DNA of 64,000 nt from Enterovibrio qingdaonensis (GTDB taxonomy: Bacteria > Pseudomonadota > Gammaproteobacteria > Enterobacterales > Vibrionaceae). A program made the position numbers and the translations under genes. Location of the stretch: positions 1 through 64,000 of the forward strand of contig NZ_JAJUBB010000019.1 in NCBI RefSeq assembly GCF_028683135.1, written 5' to 3'. Position 1 is the stretch's first letter. Each line of letters begins with the position of its first letter. The notes below the pieces were generated by a model. The model worked only from the letters and a program-made list of their open reading frames with translations, had not been told where the DNA came from and made no database searches. Shown in pieces: positions 38,997 through 49,540 of this stretch.

Positions 38997-39218
38997 TTAA
39001 AGGATTTGATTCTTTTTCCATTCTTCGGTTTTCGCCGCGCGAGCTTCACGCTTTTTACGTGCATCGCAAGGCTCAGGGCAGTCGCATTCTTTCTCTATGC
39101 CAACAGCACCCAAACCACCACAGCTACCGCTAATGGTTTTACGCTGGATAATGAAGCCGATGGCCATTCCTGCAATCACAAGCAGAAACACCGAAAACGT
39201 TATCAAATATACAGACAT
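38997..39218 (-). CDS. nqrM: Na+-NQR maturation protein NqrM
   Basis: NqrM (DUF539) is a small one-helix membrane protein needed to insert the iron centre between NqrD and NqrE. The 73-residue product has an N-terminal membrane helix (about residues 4-25), then SGSCGGLG and a cysteine cluster (CDCPEPC) that matches the family. It follows apbE by nine bases and lies downstream of the nqr operon, which supports the role. Confidence 0.93.
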   Translation of the reverse strand: MSVYLITFSVFLLVIAGMAIGFIIQRKTISGSCGGLGAVGIEKECDCPEPCDARKKREARAAKTEEWKKNQIL

Positions 39219-39227
39219 CTTTTTACC

Positions 39228-40244
39228 TTAACGAGAGAGATATTGTTTAAACGCATCCGATGCGATTTCTTTATACCCATTATCCGTCTTTACGATGAAA
39301 AATGCAGGGATATTTTCGCTGTTAGCAACCTTCAATGCCTTATCTGCGCCCAACACCATAAATGAGGTAGAAAGGCCGTCAGCTGTCATACAAGACTTAT
39401 CCAACACGGTCACTGATACTAAACGGTGGCGGATCGGCTCTGCCGTTTTAGGATCAATCGTATGCGAATACCGCACCCCATTTTCTTCAAAGTAATTTCT
39501 GTAATCGCCTGACGTGGCGATGGCCATATCGCCCGGCGCAATAATTTCTTGCACCGTTTGCTGCTCATTAGTTGGCTTTTCAATGGCAATACGCCATGGC
39601 TGACCTTCTGCATTTATCCCCTTAAGCTGAAGTTCTCCGCCAATCTCCACCAAGTAATTTTTAATACCCAGTTCGGACAAGTAGTTGGCAACCACATCCA
39701 CACCAAAGCCTTTCGCGATCGAGGACAAATCGACATACAGTGCTGGATTAGTTTTGATCAAGCTATTGCCTTCCACGCTCAGGTGCTCAATCCCCGTCAT
39801 CGCGCGGCGCGCTGCAATTTGTTCGTCAGAAGGAACACGGTTTGGGCGACCTTCAGGACCAAAGCCCCATAGGTTCACCAACGGCCCCACAGTCACATCC
39901 AACGCACCATCTGACAGCTTATTAATTCGAATCGCCTCTGCAACAACCTTCGCGGTATCCGCAGACACTGCAACCGGATCATTGCCTTTGTGTTGATTGA
40001 AAACGCTAAGCTCTGAGTCCTTGCGGTAGGTAGACATTTGATCGTTTACCAATTCAAGACGCTTATCGATTTCAGCCTGCACCTCTTTGGATGAAGGAAC
40101 ACCTTCTTCAGGCAAGTACTTGATTGAATAATAAGTACCCATGGTTGAGCCTGTCAGATGCACTTGCTCAGGGGTTTTATCACAGCCAGCCAGCAGCAAA
40201 ACACTGCTAATCAATAGACCGACTGACAACAGGAATTTCTTCAT
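39228..40244 (-). CDS. apbE: FAD:protein FMN transferase ApbE
   Basis: ApbE covalently attaches FMN to Thr in SGAT motifs of NqrB and NqrC. The 338-residue product has a lipoprotein-type signal (LLAGC, Cys about residue 21), TGSTMGTYYSIKY, DLSSIAKGFGVD and the YSHTIDPKT region with metal ligands. Its targets lie just upstream in the nqr operon. 183 bases and a terminator separate it from nqrF, so it has its own transcription or read-through. Confidence 0.95.
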   Translation of the reverse strand: MKKFLLSVGLLISSVLLLAGCDKTPEQVHLTGSTMGTYYSIKYLPEEGVPSSKEVQAEIDKRLELVNDQMSTYRKDSELSVFNQHKGNDPVAVSADTAKVVAEAIRINKLSDGALDVTVGPLVNLWGFGPEGRPNRVPSDEQIAARRAMTGIEHLSVEGNSLIKTNPALYVDLSSIAKGFGVDVVANYLSELGIKNYLVEIGGELQLKGINAEGQPWRIAIEKPTNEQQTVQEIIAPGDMAIATSGDYRNYFEENGVRYSHTIDPKTAEPIRHRLVSVTVLDKSCMTADGLSTSFMVLGADKALKVANSENIPAFFIVKTDNGYKEIASDAFKQYLSR

Positions 40245-40376
40245 TACTTCATCCAGTTGATAAATCTAATATCAGAGAGAATCACTTTCGACCATCAGAG
40301 GCACAGTAACTCTTTGAGAAAACAATGATTCTGTCTGACAAAATAACGGTATGTTAGGTTTATAGACCTTGAATAC

Positions 40377-40406
40377 AAAATGGCTGACCCTGAGGCCAGC
40401 CATTTT
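40377..40406 (-). terminator. Terminator of the nqr operon
   Basis: On the minus strand AAAATGGCTG pairs with CAGCCATTTT; loop of ten bases. It lies 22 bases after the nqrF stop. Confidence 0.85.
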
Positions 40407-40427
40407 CTCTTTCAGACTCAGGGGCGA

Positions 40428-41651
40428 TTAACCACCGAAGTCATCCAGCAAGATGTTTTCGTCTTCAACACCCAGATCTTTCAGCATGCCGATAACAGCC
40501 GCATTCATCATTGGAGGTCCACACATGTAGAACTCACAATCTTCTGGTGCATCGTGATCACGCAAGTAGTTCTCGTACAGAACATTATGGATAAAGCCGG
40601 TGTAGCCTTCCCAATTATCTTCTGGAAGAGGATCTGACAGTGCACAATGCCATACGAAGTTTTCATTCTCAGCCTGCAGGCCGTCGAAGTCTTCCACGTA
40701 GAACATTTCACGCTTAGAACGCGCACCGTACCAGAAAGACATCTTACGCGTAGACTTAAGACGCTTCAGCTGGTCAAAGATATGCGAACGCATAGGTGCC
40801 ATACCTGCACCACCGCCGACGAATACCATTTCTGCATCAGTGTCTTTCGCGAAGAACTCACCAAATGGGCCAGAAATTGTACAAGTATCACCTTCTTTCA
40901 ACGACCAGATGTACGAAGACATAATGCCTGGAGGCGCGTCTGGGTTGTTAGGTGGCGGCGTAGCAATACGCACGTTTAGCATGATGATGCCGAACTCTTC
41001 AGGGTAGTTCGCCATTGAGTAAGCACGAATCGTGTCTTCGTTTACCTTAGACTCGAAACGGAACAGGTTAAACTTGTCCCAATCTTCGCGGTACTCTTCT
41101 GGTACATCAAAATCCGAATACTTAACATGGTGAGCAGGTGCTTCGATTTGGATGTAACCACCCGCACGGAACGGTACTGACTCGCCGTCTGGAATTTGTA
41201 GCTTAAGCTCTTTGATGAAGGTTGCTTTGTTATCGTTTGAGATAACAGCACATTCCCACTTTTTAACACCAAAGATTTCTTCTGGCAGCTCAATGTCCAT
41301 GTCAGTTTTCATTGCTACCTGACAGGCCAGACGCTCACCTTCGCGTGCTTCACCTTTGCTGATGTGATCAAGCTCTGTTGGCAGAATATCACCGCCACCA
41401 GATTTGATTTTCACGCGACACTGGCCACAAGAGCCACCGCCACCACACGCTGATGATACGAATACGCCTGCACCAGCCAATGCGCCCAGCAGCTTGCCGC
41501 CAGGTTGAGTGGTGATCGCAAGGTTTGGATCGCCATTTACAGAGATGGTGATGTCACCTGATGGTACTAGCTTGGACTTGGCGAACAAAATCACCAGTAC
41601 CAGAGCCAGTACGATTAGAGTAAACATCACTACACCAAGAATAATGTCCAT
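40428..41651 (-). CDS. nqrF: Na+-NQR subunit F (NqrF)
   Basis: NqrF oxidises NADH and passes electrons through FAD and a 2Fe-2S cluster into the pump. One N-terminal membrane helix (about residues 4-24), then a ferredoxin domain with [11 protein letters not shown] and the later LACQ cysteine, FAD domain with RAYSMANYP and the NADH-binding [11 protein letters not shown] and CGPPMM segments. 407 residues. Last gene of nqrABCDEF. Confidence 0.97.
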   Translation of the reverse strand: MDIILGVVMFTLIVLALVLVILFAKSKLVPSGDITISVNGDPNLAITTQPGGKLLGALAGAGVFVSSACGGGGSCGQCRVKIKSGGGDILPTELDHISKGEAREGERLACQVAMKTDMDIELPEEIFGVKKWECAVISNDNKATFIKELKLQIPDGESVPFRAGGYIQIEAPAHHVKYSDFDVPEEYREDWDKFNLFRFESKVNEDTIRAYSMANYPEEFGIIMLNVRIATPPPNNPDAPPGIMSSYIWSLKEGDTCTISGPFGEFFAKDTDAEMVFVGGGAGMAPMRSHIFDQLKRLKSTRKMSFWYGARSKREMFYVEDFDGLQAENENFVWHCALSDPLPEDNWEGYTGFIHNVLYENYLRDHDAPEDCEFYMCGPPMMNAAVIGMLKDLGVEDENILLDDFGG

Positions 41652-41682
41652 TGACTATTCCTTAATTCGCGGTTTACCCGAC

Positions 41683-42279
41683 TTACAGTTGAACACCGGA
41701 GAAAGACATAAAGCCCAACGCCATCAAACCTACAGTGATAAAGGTAATACCCAAACCACGCAGTGCAGGAGGTACATCAGAGTACTTCATCTTTTCACGG
41801 ATACCTGCCAGCGCAACAATCGCTAGCATCCAGCCCACACCTGAGCCGAAACCGTAAACCACAGACTCGACAAAGTTGTAGTCACGTTGAACCATGAAAG
41901 ATACGCCACCAAAGATCGCACAGTTAACGGTGATCAGTGGCAAGAAGATACCCAATGCGTTGTATAGCGGCGGGAAGAAGCGGTCCAGAACCATTTCTAG
42001 GATCTGTACCAGTGCCGCGATAACGCCGATGAAAGTGATGAAGTTTAGGAAAGTAAGATCCACGCCTTCAACAATCGCACCGTTTTTCAGTACATAAGTG
42101 TAAATCAGGTTGTTAACCGGAACGGCCACAGACAGTACTACGATAACCGCAACACCCAGACCGAAAGAGGTTTTAACTTTCTTGGATACCGCCAGGAAAG
42201 TACACATACCCAGGAAGAAAGACAGTGCTAGGTTTTCGATGAAGATCGAACGAACCAGCAGGCTGATGTAATGTTCCAT
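41683..42279 (-). CDS. nqrE: Na+-NQR subunit E (NqrE)
   Basis: Six-helix membrane subunit that with NqrD holds an iron/2Fe-2S centre in the membrane and forms part of the Na+ path. 198 residues from ATG 42279 (MEHYISLL), preceded by GGAG-rich AAGGAGTAAGGACG; the in-frame start at 42303 lies upstream of this site and within the nqrD end. Conserved Cys in FLGMCTF and VNCAIFGG. Confidence 0.96.
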   Translation of the reverse strand: MEHYISLLVRSIFIENLALSFFLGMCTFLAVSKKVKTSFGLGVAVIVVLSVAVPVNNLIYTYVLKNGAIVEGVDLTFLNFITFIGVIAALVQILEMVLDRFFPPLYNALGIFLPLITVNCAIFGGVSFMVQRDYNFVESVVYGFGSGVGWMLAIVALAGIREKMKYSDVPPALRGLGITFITVGLMALGFMSFSGVQL

Positions 42280-42286
42280 TACGTCC

Positions 42287-42919
42287 TTACTCCTTCGCTT
42301 CAATTTGTTCAGGTTTGAACGTACGTACAGCCCAGATCAGGAAGCCGATCAGGAAGAACGCTGATGGAGCTAGTAGCATCAGGCCATTTGGCTGGTACCA
42401 ACCACCTTCTGAAGTCAGAGGCAGAATTGATACGCCGAACAGCTTGCCAGAGCCCAGCAGTTCACGGAAGAAACCAACAGAGATCAGTACAAAGCCGTAG
42501 CCCAGACCGTTACCAATACCGTCGATGAAAGATGGCAGCGGCGCAGACTTCATTGCGTACGCTTCTGCACGACCCATTACGATACAGTTGGTAATGATCA
42601 GGCCAACGAATACTGACAGCTGCTTAGAGATGTCGTAAACGTAAGCTTTTAGGATCTGGTCAACCACGATTACCAGCGATGCAATGATCGCCATCTGAAC
42701 GATGATACGTACAGAGTTAGGAATGTGGTTACGAATCGCAGAAACAAACAAGTTAGAGAATGCCGTTACGAATACTACCGCAATGGTCATTACAAATGCT
42801 GTTTCCAGCTTAGTGGTAACTGCCAGCGCAGAACACACACCCAGTACCTGAAGGGCAATTGGGTTGTTGTCTAACAGTGGGCCCCACAGATTCTTTTTCA
42901 GTTCTTTAGTATCAGCCAT
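42287..42919 (-). CDS. nqrD: Na+-NQR subunit D (NqrD)
   Basis: Six-helix membrane subunit, mirror-like partner of NqrE, contributing conserved cysteines ([24 protein letters not shown]) to the intramembrane iron centre. 210 residues. Overlaps the end of nqrC by eight bases. Confidence 0.96.
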   Translation of the reverse strand: MADTKELKKNLWGPLLDNNPIALQVLGVCSALAVTTKLETAFVMTIAVVFVTAFSNLFVSAIRNHIPNSVRIIVQMAIIASLVIVVDQILKAYVYDISKQLSVFVGLIITNCIVMGRAEAYAMKSAPLPSFIDGIGNGLGYGFVLISVGFFRELLGSGKLFGVSILPLTSEGGWYQPNGLMLLAPSAFFLIGFLIWAVRTFKPEQIEAKE

Positions 42920-43694
42920 TGATCAGCTCTCCCTGTTGAACTTTCTTCAGGAATGGGCCAAACGCGCTGTCGCCGAACCAGAAGTCAAACGTGTGCTGAA
43001 CACCGTTAGACGTCAAAGTTGCACCAGACAGGCCGTCTACGCCATGAACATCACCAGGTTGTGCGCCGCCTTTAACCACTTTCAGTGCTGGATAACCTTT
43101 GTCATCAAACAGCAGCTTGTCGTGGAACTGAGCACGCCAGCGTGGGTTTTCAACTTCGCCACCCAGACCCGGTGTTTCACCGTGTTGGTAGTAAGCGATG
43201 TCTTCGATAGTGTTGCCATCAGTGTTCAAAGCAACGAAAGCGTACATCATGCCCCACAGACCACTACCGTGTACCGGCAGGATCAGCGTTTCAGTTTTAC
43301 CTTCGTCGTTTTTCACTAGGTACACTTTCGCCACTTCTGACAGACGACCGATCTTCGCGATATCCTTGTCTGCAGTCAGTTTTTCTGACTGAGTAGGATC
43401 TGAAGATGCGATACGCAGGTCAAAGTTTTTCGCTTCTTCCACCGTGCCCACGAAGTCACCTGTTTTCAGGTCAACCAAACGCGGTTCGATGAATTTTTCG
43501 AAAGTACCTGTGATGTTGCCTTGAGCATCAATGCCAGCAACAGAAAGGATGTTGCGCTGCACGTCCAGCACGGCATTTTTCTCTTGCAAAGGACGCAGAG
43601 AAACAGCCGCGAAAGAAACCACAACTGAACAAACTAGGCTCAGTGCGATAACTACGGTCAGCGTTTTTTTAATGCTATCGTTATTGCTTGACAC
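42912..43694 (-). CDS. nqrC: Na+-NQR subunit C (NqrC)
   Basis: NqrC carries covalently bound FMN on Thr of the motif SGAT (in [14 protein letters not shown], near the C-terminus) and is anchored by one N-terminal helix with the flavin on the periplasmic side. 260 residues. Overlaps nqrB by 14 bases. ApbE, encoded downstream, is expected to load its flavin. Confidence 0.96.
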   Translation of the reverse strand: MSSNNDSIKKTLTVVIALSLVCSVVVSFAAVSLRPLQEKNAVLDVQRNILSVAGIDAQGNITGTFEKFIEPRLVDLKTGDFVGTVEEAKNFDLRIASSDPTQSEKLTADKDIAKIGRLSEVAKVYLVKNDEGKTETLILPVHGSGLWGMMYAFVALNTDGNTIEDIAYYQHGETPGLGGEVENPRWRAQFHDKLLFDDKGYPALKVVKGGAQPGDVHGVDGLSGATLTSNGVQHTFDFWFGDSAFGPFLKKVQQGELING

Positions 43695-44925
43695 GAGCCA
43701 GTCTCCGTTTGATGTTGCCCTGAACTACCAGGTTGTCGAACAGCGGTGCAAACAGGTTCGCGAACAGGATAGCCAGCATCATACCTTCTGGGTAAGCTGG
43801 GTTAACCACACGAATCATCACTGCCATCGCACCGATCAGGATGCCGTACCACCATTTTGCTTTATTGGTGAACGACGCAGAAACTGGATCGGTTGCCATG
43901 AACATCATACCGAATGCAAAGCCACCCAGAACCAAGTGCCAGTGCCAAGGCATGCTGAACATTGGGTTGGTGTCAGAACCGATGATGTTGAACAATGTTG
44001 CAGTTGCAACCAGACCAATCATGGTACCCAGAATGATGCGCCATGAAGCGATTCGCATCGCTACGATCATTGCACCACCAATCAGGATTGCCAGCGTAGA
44101 TACTTCACCGATAGAACCTGGGATGTTACCAATGAACGCGTCCATCCAAGAGATGGTTTGACCGGTTACATTGTGAACCAGTGCGCCTTGACCACCCACA
44201 GCCCATTGGCTCAGAGCAGTTGCACCCGAGAAACCATCAGCCGCAGTCCAAACCAAGTCGCCTGAAATCTGTGCAGGGTATGCAAAGAACAGGAACGCAC
44301 GGCCAGCAAGCGCAGGGTTCAAGAAGTTACGGCCGGTACCACCAAAAATTTCTTTCGCAACAACAACACCAAAGGTAATACCCAGTGCTGCTTGCCACAG
44401 AGGAAGTGTAGGTGGAACAATCAGTGCAAACAGGATAGAAGTAACAAAGAAGCCTTCGTTTACTTCGTGCTTACGCACCATACAGAACAGCACTTCCCAG
44501 AAACCACCAACCAGGAATACGGTTGCGTAGATAGGAAGGAAGTATGTTGCACCCAGCAACATCATGCTGCCCCAGCCTGCTTCAGCTGAAAGCGTACCGC
44601 CGACCATTTCGGTCAACCAGTAGTGCCAGTTACCATCAATGATCGCTGTTAGCTGATCACCGCTGTACATAGCATTCAGTGCAAGAACAGCTTGGTGACC
44701 TGTATTGTACATACCCCAGAACATTGCTGGGAATACGGCAATCCACACCATGATCATGATGCGTTTCAGGTCGATGCTGTCACGAATGTGTGCACCGCGT
44801 TTGGTCACTTGGCCTGGGGTGTAAAGAAGAGTTGCAACTGCTTCATACAGTGCAAACCACTTCTCGTGCTTACCACCTGGCTCGAAGTGATGCTCGATAT
44901 CTTCAAGGAAATTCTTCAGGCTCAT
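43681..44925 (-). CDS. nqrB: Na+-NQR subunit B (NqrB)
   Basis: Large membrane subunit (about ten helices) with covalent FMN on Thr of SGAT ([12 protein letters not shown]), riboflavin and the main Na+ channel. 414 residues with a soluble N-terminal region ([16 protein letters not shown]). Three bases after nqrA. Confidence 0.97.
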   Translation of the reverse strand: MSLKNFLEDIEHHFEPGGKHEKWFALYEAVATLLYTPGQVTKRGAHIRDSIDLKRIMIMVWIAVFPAMFWGMYNTGHQAVLALNAMYSGDQLTAIIDGNWHYWLTEMVGGTLSAEAGWGSMMLLGATYFLPIYATVFLVGGFWEVLFCMVRKHEVNEGFFVTSILFALIVPPTLPLWQAALGITFGVVVAKEIFGGTGRNFLNPALAGRAFLFFAYPAQISGDLVWTAADGFSGATALSQWAVGGQGALVHNVTGQTISWMDAFIGNIPGSIGEVSTLAILIGGAMIVAMRIASWRIILGTMIGLVATATLFNIIGSDTNPMFSMPWHWHLVLGGFAFGMMFMATDPVSASFTNKAKWWYGILIGAMAVMIRVVNPAYPEGMMLAILFANLFAPLFDNLVVQGNIKRRLARVKQ

Positions 44926-44928
44926 TGC

Positions 44929-46269
44929 TTACCCTTCCTTCTCAATTTGATCTAGGCACTCGCGTAGCATCGGGCCAAAATCGTACTTGCCAGGGCAAAC
45001 AAAAGTACACAGAGCAAGATCTTCAGCATCTAGTTCTAGTGCGCCCAGTTGCGCCATGCTGTCCAGATCACCTGCACAGATGTCACGAAGCAACAGAGTT
45101 GGCTCGATGTCCAATGGCATAACACGCTCATAGCTGCCGATTGGCACCATAGAACGCTCACTACCGTTAGTAGTGGTTGTCATGTTGAACAGCTGGCCTT
45201 TAAAGAACTGGCTAAGGAAAGCACGGGTAACAGAGAACTTGTTCTTACCTGGAACAATCCAGCCAAACAATTCTTTCTCACGACCTTCGCGCAGAGCACT
45301 TACCTGAAGATGGAAGCGACCTAGGTAGCCGTGAACACCACCAGCTTGTGTACCACTTAGTACGGAGCCAGAAATGAGACGGATTTCTCCAGGCATCAAC
45401 TCTTTGTCGGTAAGTTCAGTTAGAGACGCACCGATTTGAGTACGAACCAGACGTGGATTGTTTACAACCGGACCCGCAAGAGAGATAACGCGATCGGTGA
45501 ATAGCTCGCCCGTTAGGAAAAGCTTACCGAAAGCAATAACATCTTGATAGTTCAGGTGCCATACCTGCACATCCATACCAACAGGGCGTAGGAAGTGGAT
45601 ATGAGTACCAACCAGACCTGATGGGTGCGGGCCTGCAAACACATGCTCTTCTACATTCGACTGCTTGCTGCGTGGCAGGCTAGACTCGCCTTTACACACA
45701 AATACTTTGCCATCAGTCAGACGAGAAACCACATCCAAACCAGCCACGAATGCGTCTTGCTGTTCGTTGATGATCAGCTCAGCGTTTGCTGCTAGTGGGT
45801 TTGAGTCCATCGCAGTAACAAATACAGCCGCAGGACTTGCGTCAACCGCAGGCGATTTGCTGAATGGGCGAGTACGAAGCGCAGTCCACATGCCTGACTC
45901 AACAAGTTGTTCTACAACAACCTGACGGTCCAAGCCTGCGATGTCTGAAGCTTCATATTTATTGAAAGTGACTTGCTCGTTGCCTTCGATTTCGATGACA
46001 ACAGACTGAAGAACACGCTTAGCACCACGATTGATTTCAACCACAGTACCTGCTGCAGGAGCAGTAAATTTAACGCCTGAGTTCTTTTTGTCTTCAAAAA
46101 GAATCTGACCTTTTTTCACTACATCCCCAACACGAACATGCATCGTTGGACGCATACCAACGTACTCTTCGCCAAGCAAGGCGACTTTTTTGATGGCTGG
46201 GCCATCATTTATCACCTGAGCAGGAGTCCCTGAAATTGGGATATCCAAACCCTTTTTTATTGTAATCAT
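44929..46269 (-). CDS. nqrA: Na+-NQR subunit A (NqrA)
   Basis: Cytoplasmic subunit that binds ubiquinone near the membrane and is the first gene of the operon. ATG 46269 gives 446 residues starting [11 protein letters not shown], the universal NqrA start. The frame stays open for 42 further codons to 46395 but that part shows no homology. Conserved: [17 protein letters not shown] and [13 protein letters not shown]. No clear ribosome-binding site precedes the ATG. Confidence 0.96.
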   Translation of the reverse strand: MITIKKGLDIPISGTPAQVINDGPAIKKVALLGEEYVGMRPTMHVRVGDVVKKGQILFEDKKNSGVKFTAPAAGTVVEINRGAKRVLQSVVIEIEGNEQVTFNKYEASDIAGLDRQVVVEQLVESGMWTALRTRPFSKSPAVDASPAAVFVTAMDSNPLAANAELIINEQQDAFVAGLDVVSRLTDGKVFVCKGESSLPRSKQSNVEEHVFAGPHPSGLVGTHIHFLRPVGMDVQVWHLNYQDVIAFGKLFLTGELFTDRVISLAGPVVNNPRLVRTQIGASLTELTDKELMPGEIRLISGSVLSGTQAGGVHGYLGRFHLQVSALREGREKELFGWIVPGKNKFSVTRAFLSQFFKGQLFNMTTTTNGSERSMVPIGSYERVMPLDIEPTLLLRDICAGDLDSMAQLGALELDAEDLALCTFVCPGKYDFGPMLRECLDQIEKEG

Positions 46270-46775
46270 ACGCACTTGCACTACATTAACGGGAAAAAAT
46301 TCTGTTATTGCGCAGTTAATACACGACTTTCCACTGTCTGGCGGACCCATTCCAAGCCTCGCCTTCGCAACTTCCTCATCACTAACCTGCAACAATTCAT
46401 CGTGCAGGGTTAGTATTCAAGCGGTGGATTCTACCATCAACCAAAGTCGCTATTCCACGGCAAACACCGTGATACACACTGAATTTTCGGCAACTGAGCA
46501 AACTATCGCCACTTGTAGGTAATTAATATGAGCAAGTGCACAAATTTACGCGTAAAAATCATGTTTCCGAACTGTTACAACGGTAACAAGACGTAAAAAA
46601 CAACGCGAATTTTTACTGGGTTGTTAATACACCAAAACGGTTTACAATTGCTCAAAATTACCACGCCGCGAGTGATTTCTCGGCCGATCTTGTTAACTGC
46701 TCGTTATCTTTTTCGTTTTTATTACCACGATTCGTCATTTCCTAAATCGTGGTTTTAAATCGTGGTTTTAAATCG
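46270..46775. other. Spacer upstream of the nqr operon
   Basis: About 500 bases between nqrA and the end of bolA. It holds the putative nqr promoter (46428-46436), a CACGG/CCGTG stem (46456-46471), an inverted repeat GTTAC-N4-GTAAC (46574-46587) and, next to bolA, a 13-base tandem repeat with a hairpin. Otherwise AT-rich; I see no coding region. Confidence 0.6.
46428..46436 (-). promoter_or_regulatory. Possible extended -10 promoter of nqr
   Basis: On the minus strand TGGTAGAAT reads as an extended -10 (TGN followed by TAGAAT). No good -35 accompanies it. A start near 46421 would give nqrA a leader of about 150 bases. Confidence 0.35.
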
Positions 46776-46776
46776 T
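46723..46776. repeat. 13-base tandem repeat with hairpin beside bolA
   Basis: AAATCGTGGTTTT is repeated at 46744 and 46757 and begins a third time at 46770. The complement ACCACGATT occurs at about 46727-46735, so each copy can form a 9-bp stem with it. It may serve as a 3' structure for bolA on the minus strand, though a T tract is absent. Confidence 0.6.
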
Positions 46777-47096
46777 TACTTATCGAACAATGAGCCGCCA
46801 CGACATGCTGGGGAGGATGGAACTTCTCCTTTCGACTCTAACCATTCTTGTTCAGTATAAGTATGGATGGCTAACGCATGAATATCATTTTTTAATTCGT
46901 CGGCAAGTGTTGTATTTACCGCACGGTGCCTCGCGATCAGCCTTAGCCCGTCAAAGTCTGCACTCACAATCGTCACCTTAAAGTGACTTTCTGCCCCCTC
47001 AGGCACGCTGTGCATATAACTTTCATTTTTAACTTCTATATATATAGGCGAAAAAGCGGCGTTTAGTTTTTCTTCGATGCGCTGCTGGATGACCAT
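46776..47096 (-). CDS. bolA: BolA-family transcriptional regulator/Fe-S factor
   Basis: BolA is a small class II KH-fold protein that affects cell shape genes and works with monothiol glutaredoxin. The 106-residue product has the family segments NESYMHSVPEGAESHFKVT and ALAIHTYTEQEW, with the C-terminal SPACRGG as in E. coli BolA. GAGGAAG lies right upstream of ATG 47096. Divergent from rlmG. Confidence 0.95.
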   Translation of the reverse strand: MVIQQRIEEKLNAAFSPIYIEVKNESYMHSVPEGAESHFKVTIVSADFDGLRLIARHRAVNTTLADELKNDIHALAIHTYTEQEWLESKGEVPSSPACRGGSLFDK

Positions 47097-47219
47097 GACT
47101 TCCTCACTTCCTAATTATCAAACCACAAAAATCACCTTGGGAGCCCCAAGATAATTGCAGTATTCCTCTCATTTGCGACAATATAACGCATTATTCAAAG
47201 AGCTTCGCTGACACCTTCC

Positions 47220-48353
47220 ATGAAAACCACATTAGAGATTGCCGGTATTTCGCTATCACTGCGCCGATACCCACTACAAAACAATGAGTCGCTCCAAGCA
47301 TGGGATGCTGCCGACGAATATCTGATTGATCACCTTGAGAGCATGGATCTTGCTGAGAATAGTCACTTGTTGGTACTTAACGACAGTTTTGGCGCGATAA
47401 CTTGTTGGGCATCGCAGAAAGGAGTGCGTGTCACAACTGTCAATGACTCGCTATTATCTCAGCAAAGCGTTGAACAGAACCTGACTGAGAATGCGCTTGC
47501 CTCTGAAAAGGTTAATCTTCTTTCGTCAGTAGATACACTGCCGTCAGACATTACCCTCGCCGTGATGAAGTTACCGAAGAATAACCGCCTTCTTGTTTGG
47601 CAGTTACAGCAGCTTTCACACTTAACAAATGACTCACTAGTTCTCGTTTCAGGGGCGAAAGCGAAAGATATTCATACCTCTACGCTCAAGTTGTTTGAAA
47701 AGTACCTGGGGACAACTACAACCTCACTGGCAAAAAAGAAATCGCGACTCATCTTCACGCAAAAAGAAAAGCACATTGAACGCTTGCCGGCTGCTACCAC
47801 TTCTTTTGAGGTTCCCGAATACAAGCTGTCATTGGAGAATCACGCCAACGTCTTTTCTTCTGAAAGCCTAGACATCGCAGCGTATTTGATGCTCGAACAC
47901 ATTCCGCAATCAGAAGACATTAAAAACATCATTGACCTAGGCTGTGGAAACGGTGTTTTGTCTATTCAGGCGGCACGTTTAAATCCGCAGGCAACCATTA
48001 CCGCGGTCGACGAGAGTTTTATGGCCGTTGCATCAGCCAAGTTAAATTTGGAAAAGCATGGTATTGATGAAAGTCGTATTCATTGTTTAGCGAATAATTG
48101 TCTGGACGGATTTGAAAAAAATACCGCTGATTTGGTACTTTGCAACCCTCCGTTTCATCAACTCCATGCAGTGACAGATCACATCGCATGGCAGATGTTT
48201 TGTGACGCCAGACGGGTTCTAGAGCCTAATGGGCGTATTGTTGTTATTGGAAACAGGCACCTCGGCTATCATGCTAAATTGAAACGTCTTTTTGGCAATG
48301 CACAAGTCATTGCTTCTAACCAAAAGTTTGTTATTGTCGAAGCTCAAAAATAG
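47220..48353 (+). CDS. rlmG: 23S rRNA guanine-1835 N2-methyltransferase RlmG
   Basis: SAM-dependent methyltransferase for G1835 of 23S rRNA. A degenerate N-terminal methyltransferase-like domain (residues 1-190, GAKAKDIHTSTLKLFEKYLG) is followed by the catalytic domain with IIDLGCGNGVLSIQA (SAM loop) and the NPPF motif for base amino-group methylation. 377 residues. RsmC is a close paralogue, but the overall pattern fits RlmG (YgjO). No obvious ribosome-binding site. Followed at 27 bases by yajG. Confidence 0.92.
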   Translation: MKTTLEIAGISLSLRRYPLQNNESLQAWDAADEYLIDHLESMDLAENSHLLVLNDSFGAITCWASQKGVRVTTVNDSLLSQQSVEQNLTENALASEKVNLLSSVDTLPSDITLAVMKLPKNNRLLVWQLQQLSHLTNDSLVLVSGAKAKDIHTSTLKLFEKYLGTTTTSLAKKKSRLIFTQKEKHIERLPAATTSFEVPEYKLSLENHANVFSSESLDIAAYLMLEHIPQSEDIKNIIDLGCGNGVLSIQAARLNPQATITAVDESFMAVASAKLNLEKHGIDESRIHCLANNCLDGFEKNTADLVLCNPPFHQLHAVTDHIAWQMFCDARRVLEPNGRIVVIGNRHLGYHAKLKRLFGNAQVIASNQKFVIVEAQK

Positions 48354-48380
48354 CAAGACACTAAAGGGATGCGTTAACTC

Positions 48381-48953
48381 ATGAAAAAACTTCTGCTTAT
48401 TACTGGTATCGTTCTCGGATTGAGCGCTTGCTCTGCACCAAGAGAGCCGCAGTTAACTATTGCACCAAATCCGACGATCTCTAATGTGCCAATTGCTCAA
48501 GGTAAATCACTGACCGTAGAAAGCCGAGACCTGCGTACCGCCCAATTTGTCGCTGTTGTCGACAACGGACGAAAAAATGTACAGCCTATTCAAGCAACGT
48601 CAAATTTGCGCGTTGTACTGGAAAATGCGTTGTCTCGTCAATTGAGCTCTCAAGGGTTCAAAGTCGGCACCGACAGCCCGAACACTGTGCGCCTGGATGT
48701 CCTAGATGCGTTGGTTAAAGTTGAACACTCCATGCTGTCTCACAACATGGTAACCAATGTTCAAATCCAATTGGTCGCTGAAAATGCAAGCACCAAGTTT
48801 GTAAAACGCTACTCAGGTAAAGCCACCTCTGAAGGTGCAAGCAGCGTGTCTACAGAAGAAATGGAAGTGGCATTGAACAGTCTGCTCGAAGCGGTTTTGC
48901 AAGACATTGCACAAGACAAGCAGCTTAATACCTTTTTGAATGAGAATTTCTAA
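48381..48953 (+). CDS. yajG: YajG family lipoprotein
   Basis: A 190-residue predicted outer-membrane lipoprotein with lipobox LSAC (Cys about residue 17), function unknown. Family features: VESRDLRTAQFV and the C-terminal EEMEVALNSLLEAVL. It lies in the bolA-yajG-ampG neighbourhood known from E. coli; the next gene starts at the following base. Confidence 0.92.
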   Translation: MKKLLLITGIVLGLSACSAPREPQLTIAPNPTISNVPIAQGKSLTVESRDLRTAQFVAVVDNGRKNVQPIQATSNLRVVLENALSRQLSSQGFKVGTDSPNTVRLDVLDALVKVEHSMLSHNMVTNVQIQLVAENASTKFVKRYSGKATSEGASSVSTEEMEVALNSLLEAVLQDIAQDKQLNTFLNENF

Positions 48954-49526
48954 ATGAAAACAATCCTGAAAAGCGCAGTGATCGCAACGTCGATGCTGTT
49001 TGCTTTACCAGCATTGGCAGCAAACCCAATCGTTGAAGTTGAAACAAATTTGGGCGACTTCAAACTGGAACTGTATCCAGAAAAAGCCCCGAAGACGGTT
49101 GAGAATTTTCTAAAGTACGTGGAAGACGGCAGTTATGTTGGAACCCAGTTCCATCGTGTTATCCCGGGGTTTGTAGCTCAAGGTGGCGGCTATGATAAAT
49201 CTTTCAAGCCAGAACCGAGTACTTACGGTGAAGTCGTTAATGAGTCCAAAAACGGTCTTAGCAACAGTCGCGCCACCATTGCCATGGCACGTAAGCAACA
49301 CCCAGACTCTGCCACCCGACAGTTCTATATCAACCTTCAGAACAACAGTAACTTAGACGGAAGTGCGTACAAACCCGGCTATACCGTGTTTGGTAAGGTA
49401 ATTGAAGGCTTTAATACGGTTGAAAAAATGGCAACCGTTAAAACTGTCACAATACCAGAAACTCGTATGCGCGACGTTCCTCAGCAACCTATACTTATTG
49501 AGAAAATCATCATCTCAAATAAGTAA
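48954..49526 (+). CDS. ppiA: Periplasmic peptidyl-prolyl cis-trans isomerase (cyclophilin, PpiA-like)
   Basis: Cyclophilin that catalyses proline isomerisation during folding of exported proteins. A signal peptide (residues 1-22, ending ALA) precedes the cyclophilin domain with QFHRVIPGFVAQGG and the RATIAMARKQHPDSATRQFYINL segment. Its start is directly after the yajG stop, so it is part of the same transcript. Confidence 0.92.
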   Translation: MKTILKSAVIATSMLFALPALAANPIVEVETNLGDFKLELYPEKAPKTVENFLKYVEDGSYVGTQFHRVIPGFVAQGGGYDKSFKPEPSTYGEVVNESKNGLSNSRATIAMARKQHPDSATRQFYINLQNNSNLDGSAYKPGYTVFGKVIEGFNTVEKMATVKTVTIPETRMRDVPQQPILIEKIIISNK

Positions 49527-49540
49527 CAGGTAGTGAGGGA

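Noticed and set aside
46270-46395. In-frame 42-codon extension of nqrA with a Cys-Ile-Asn-Cys motif
   Set aside because: NqrA proteins start at MITIKKGLD; the extension has no family likeness, and starts only with TTG.
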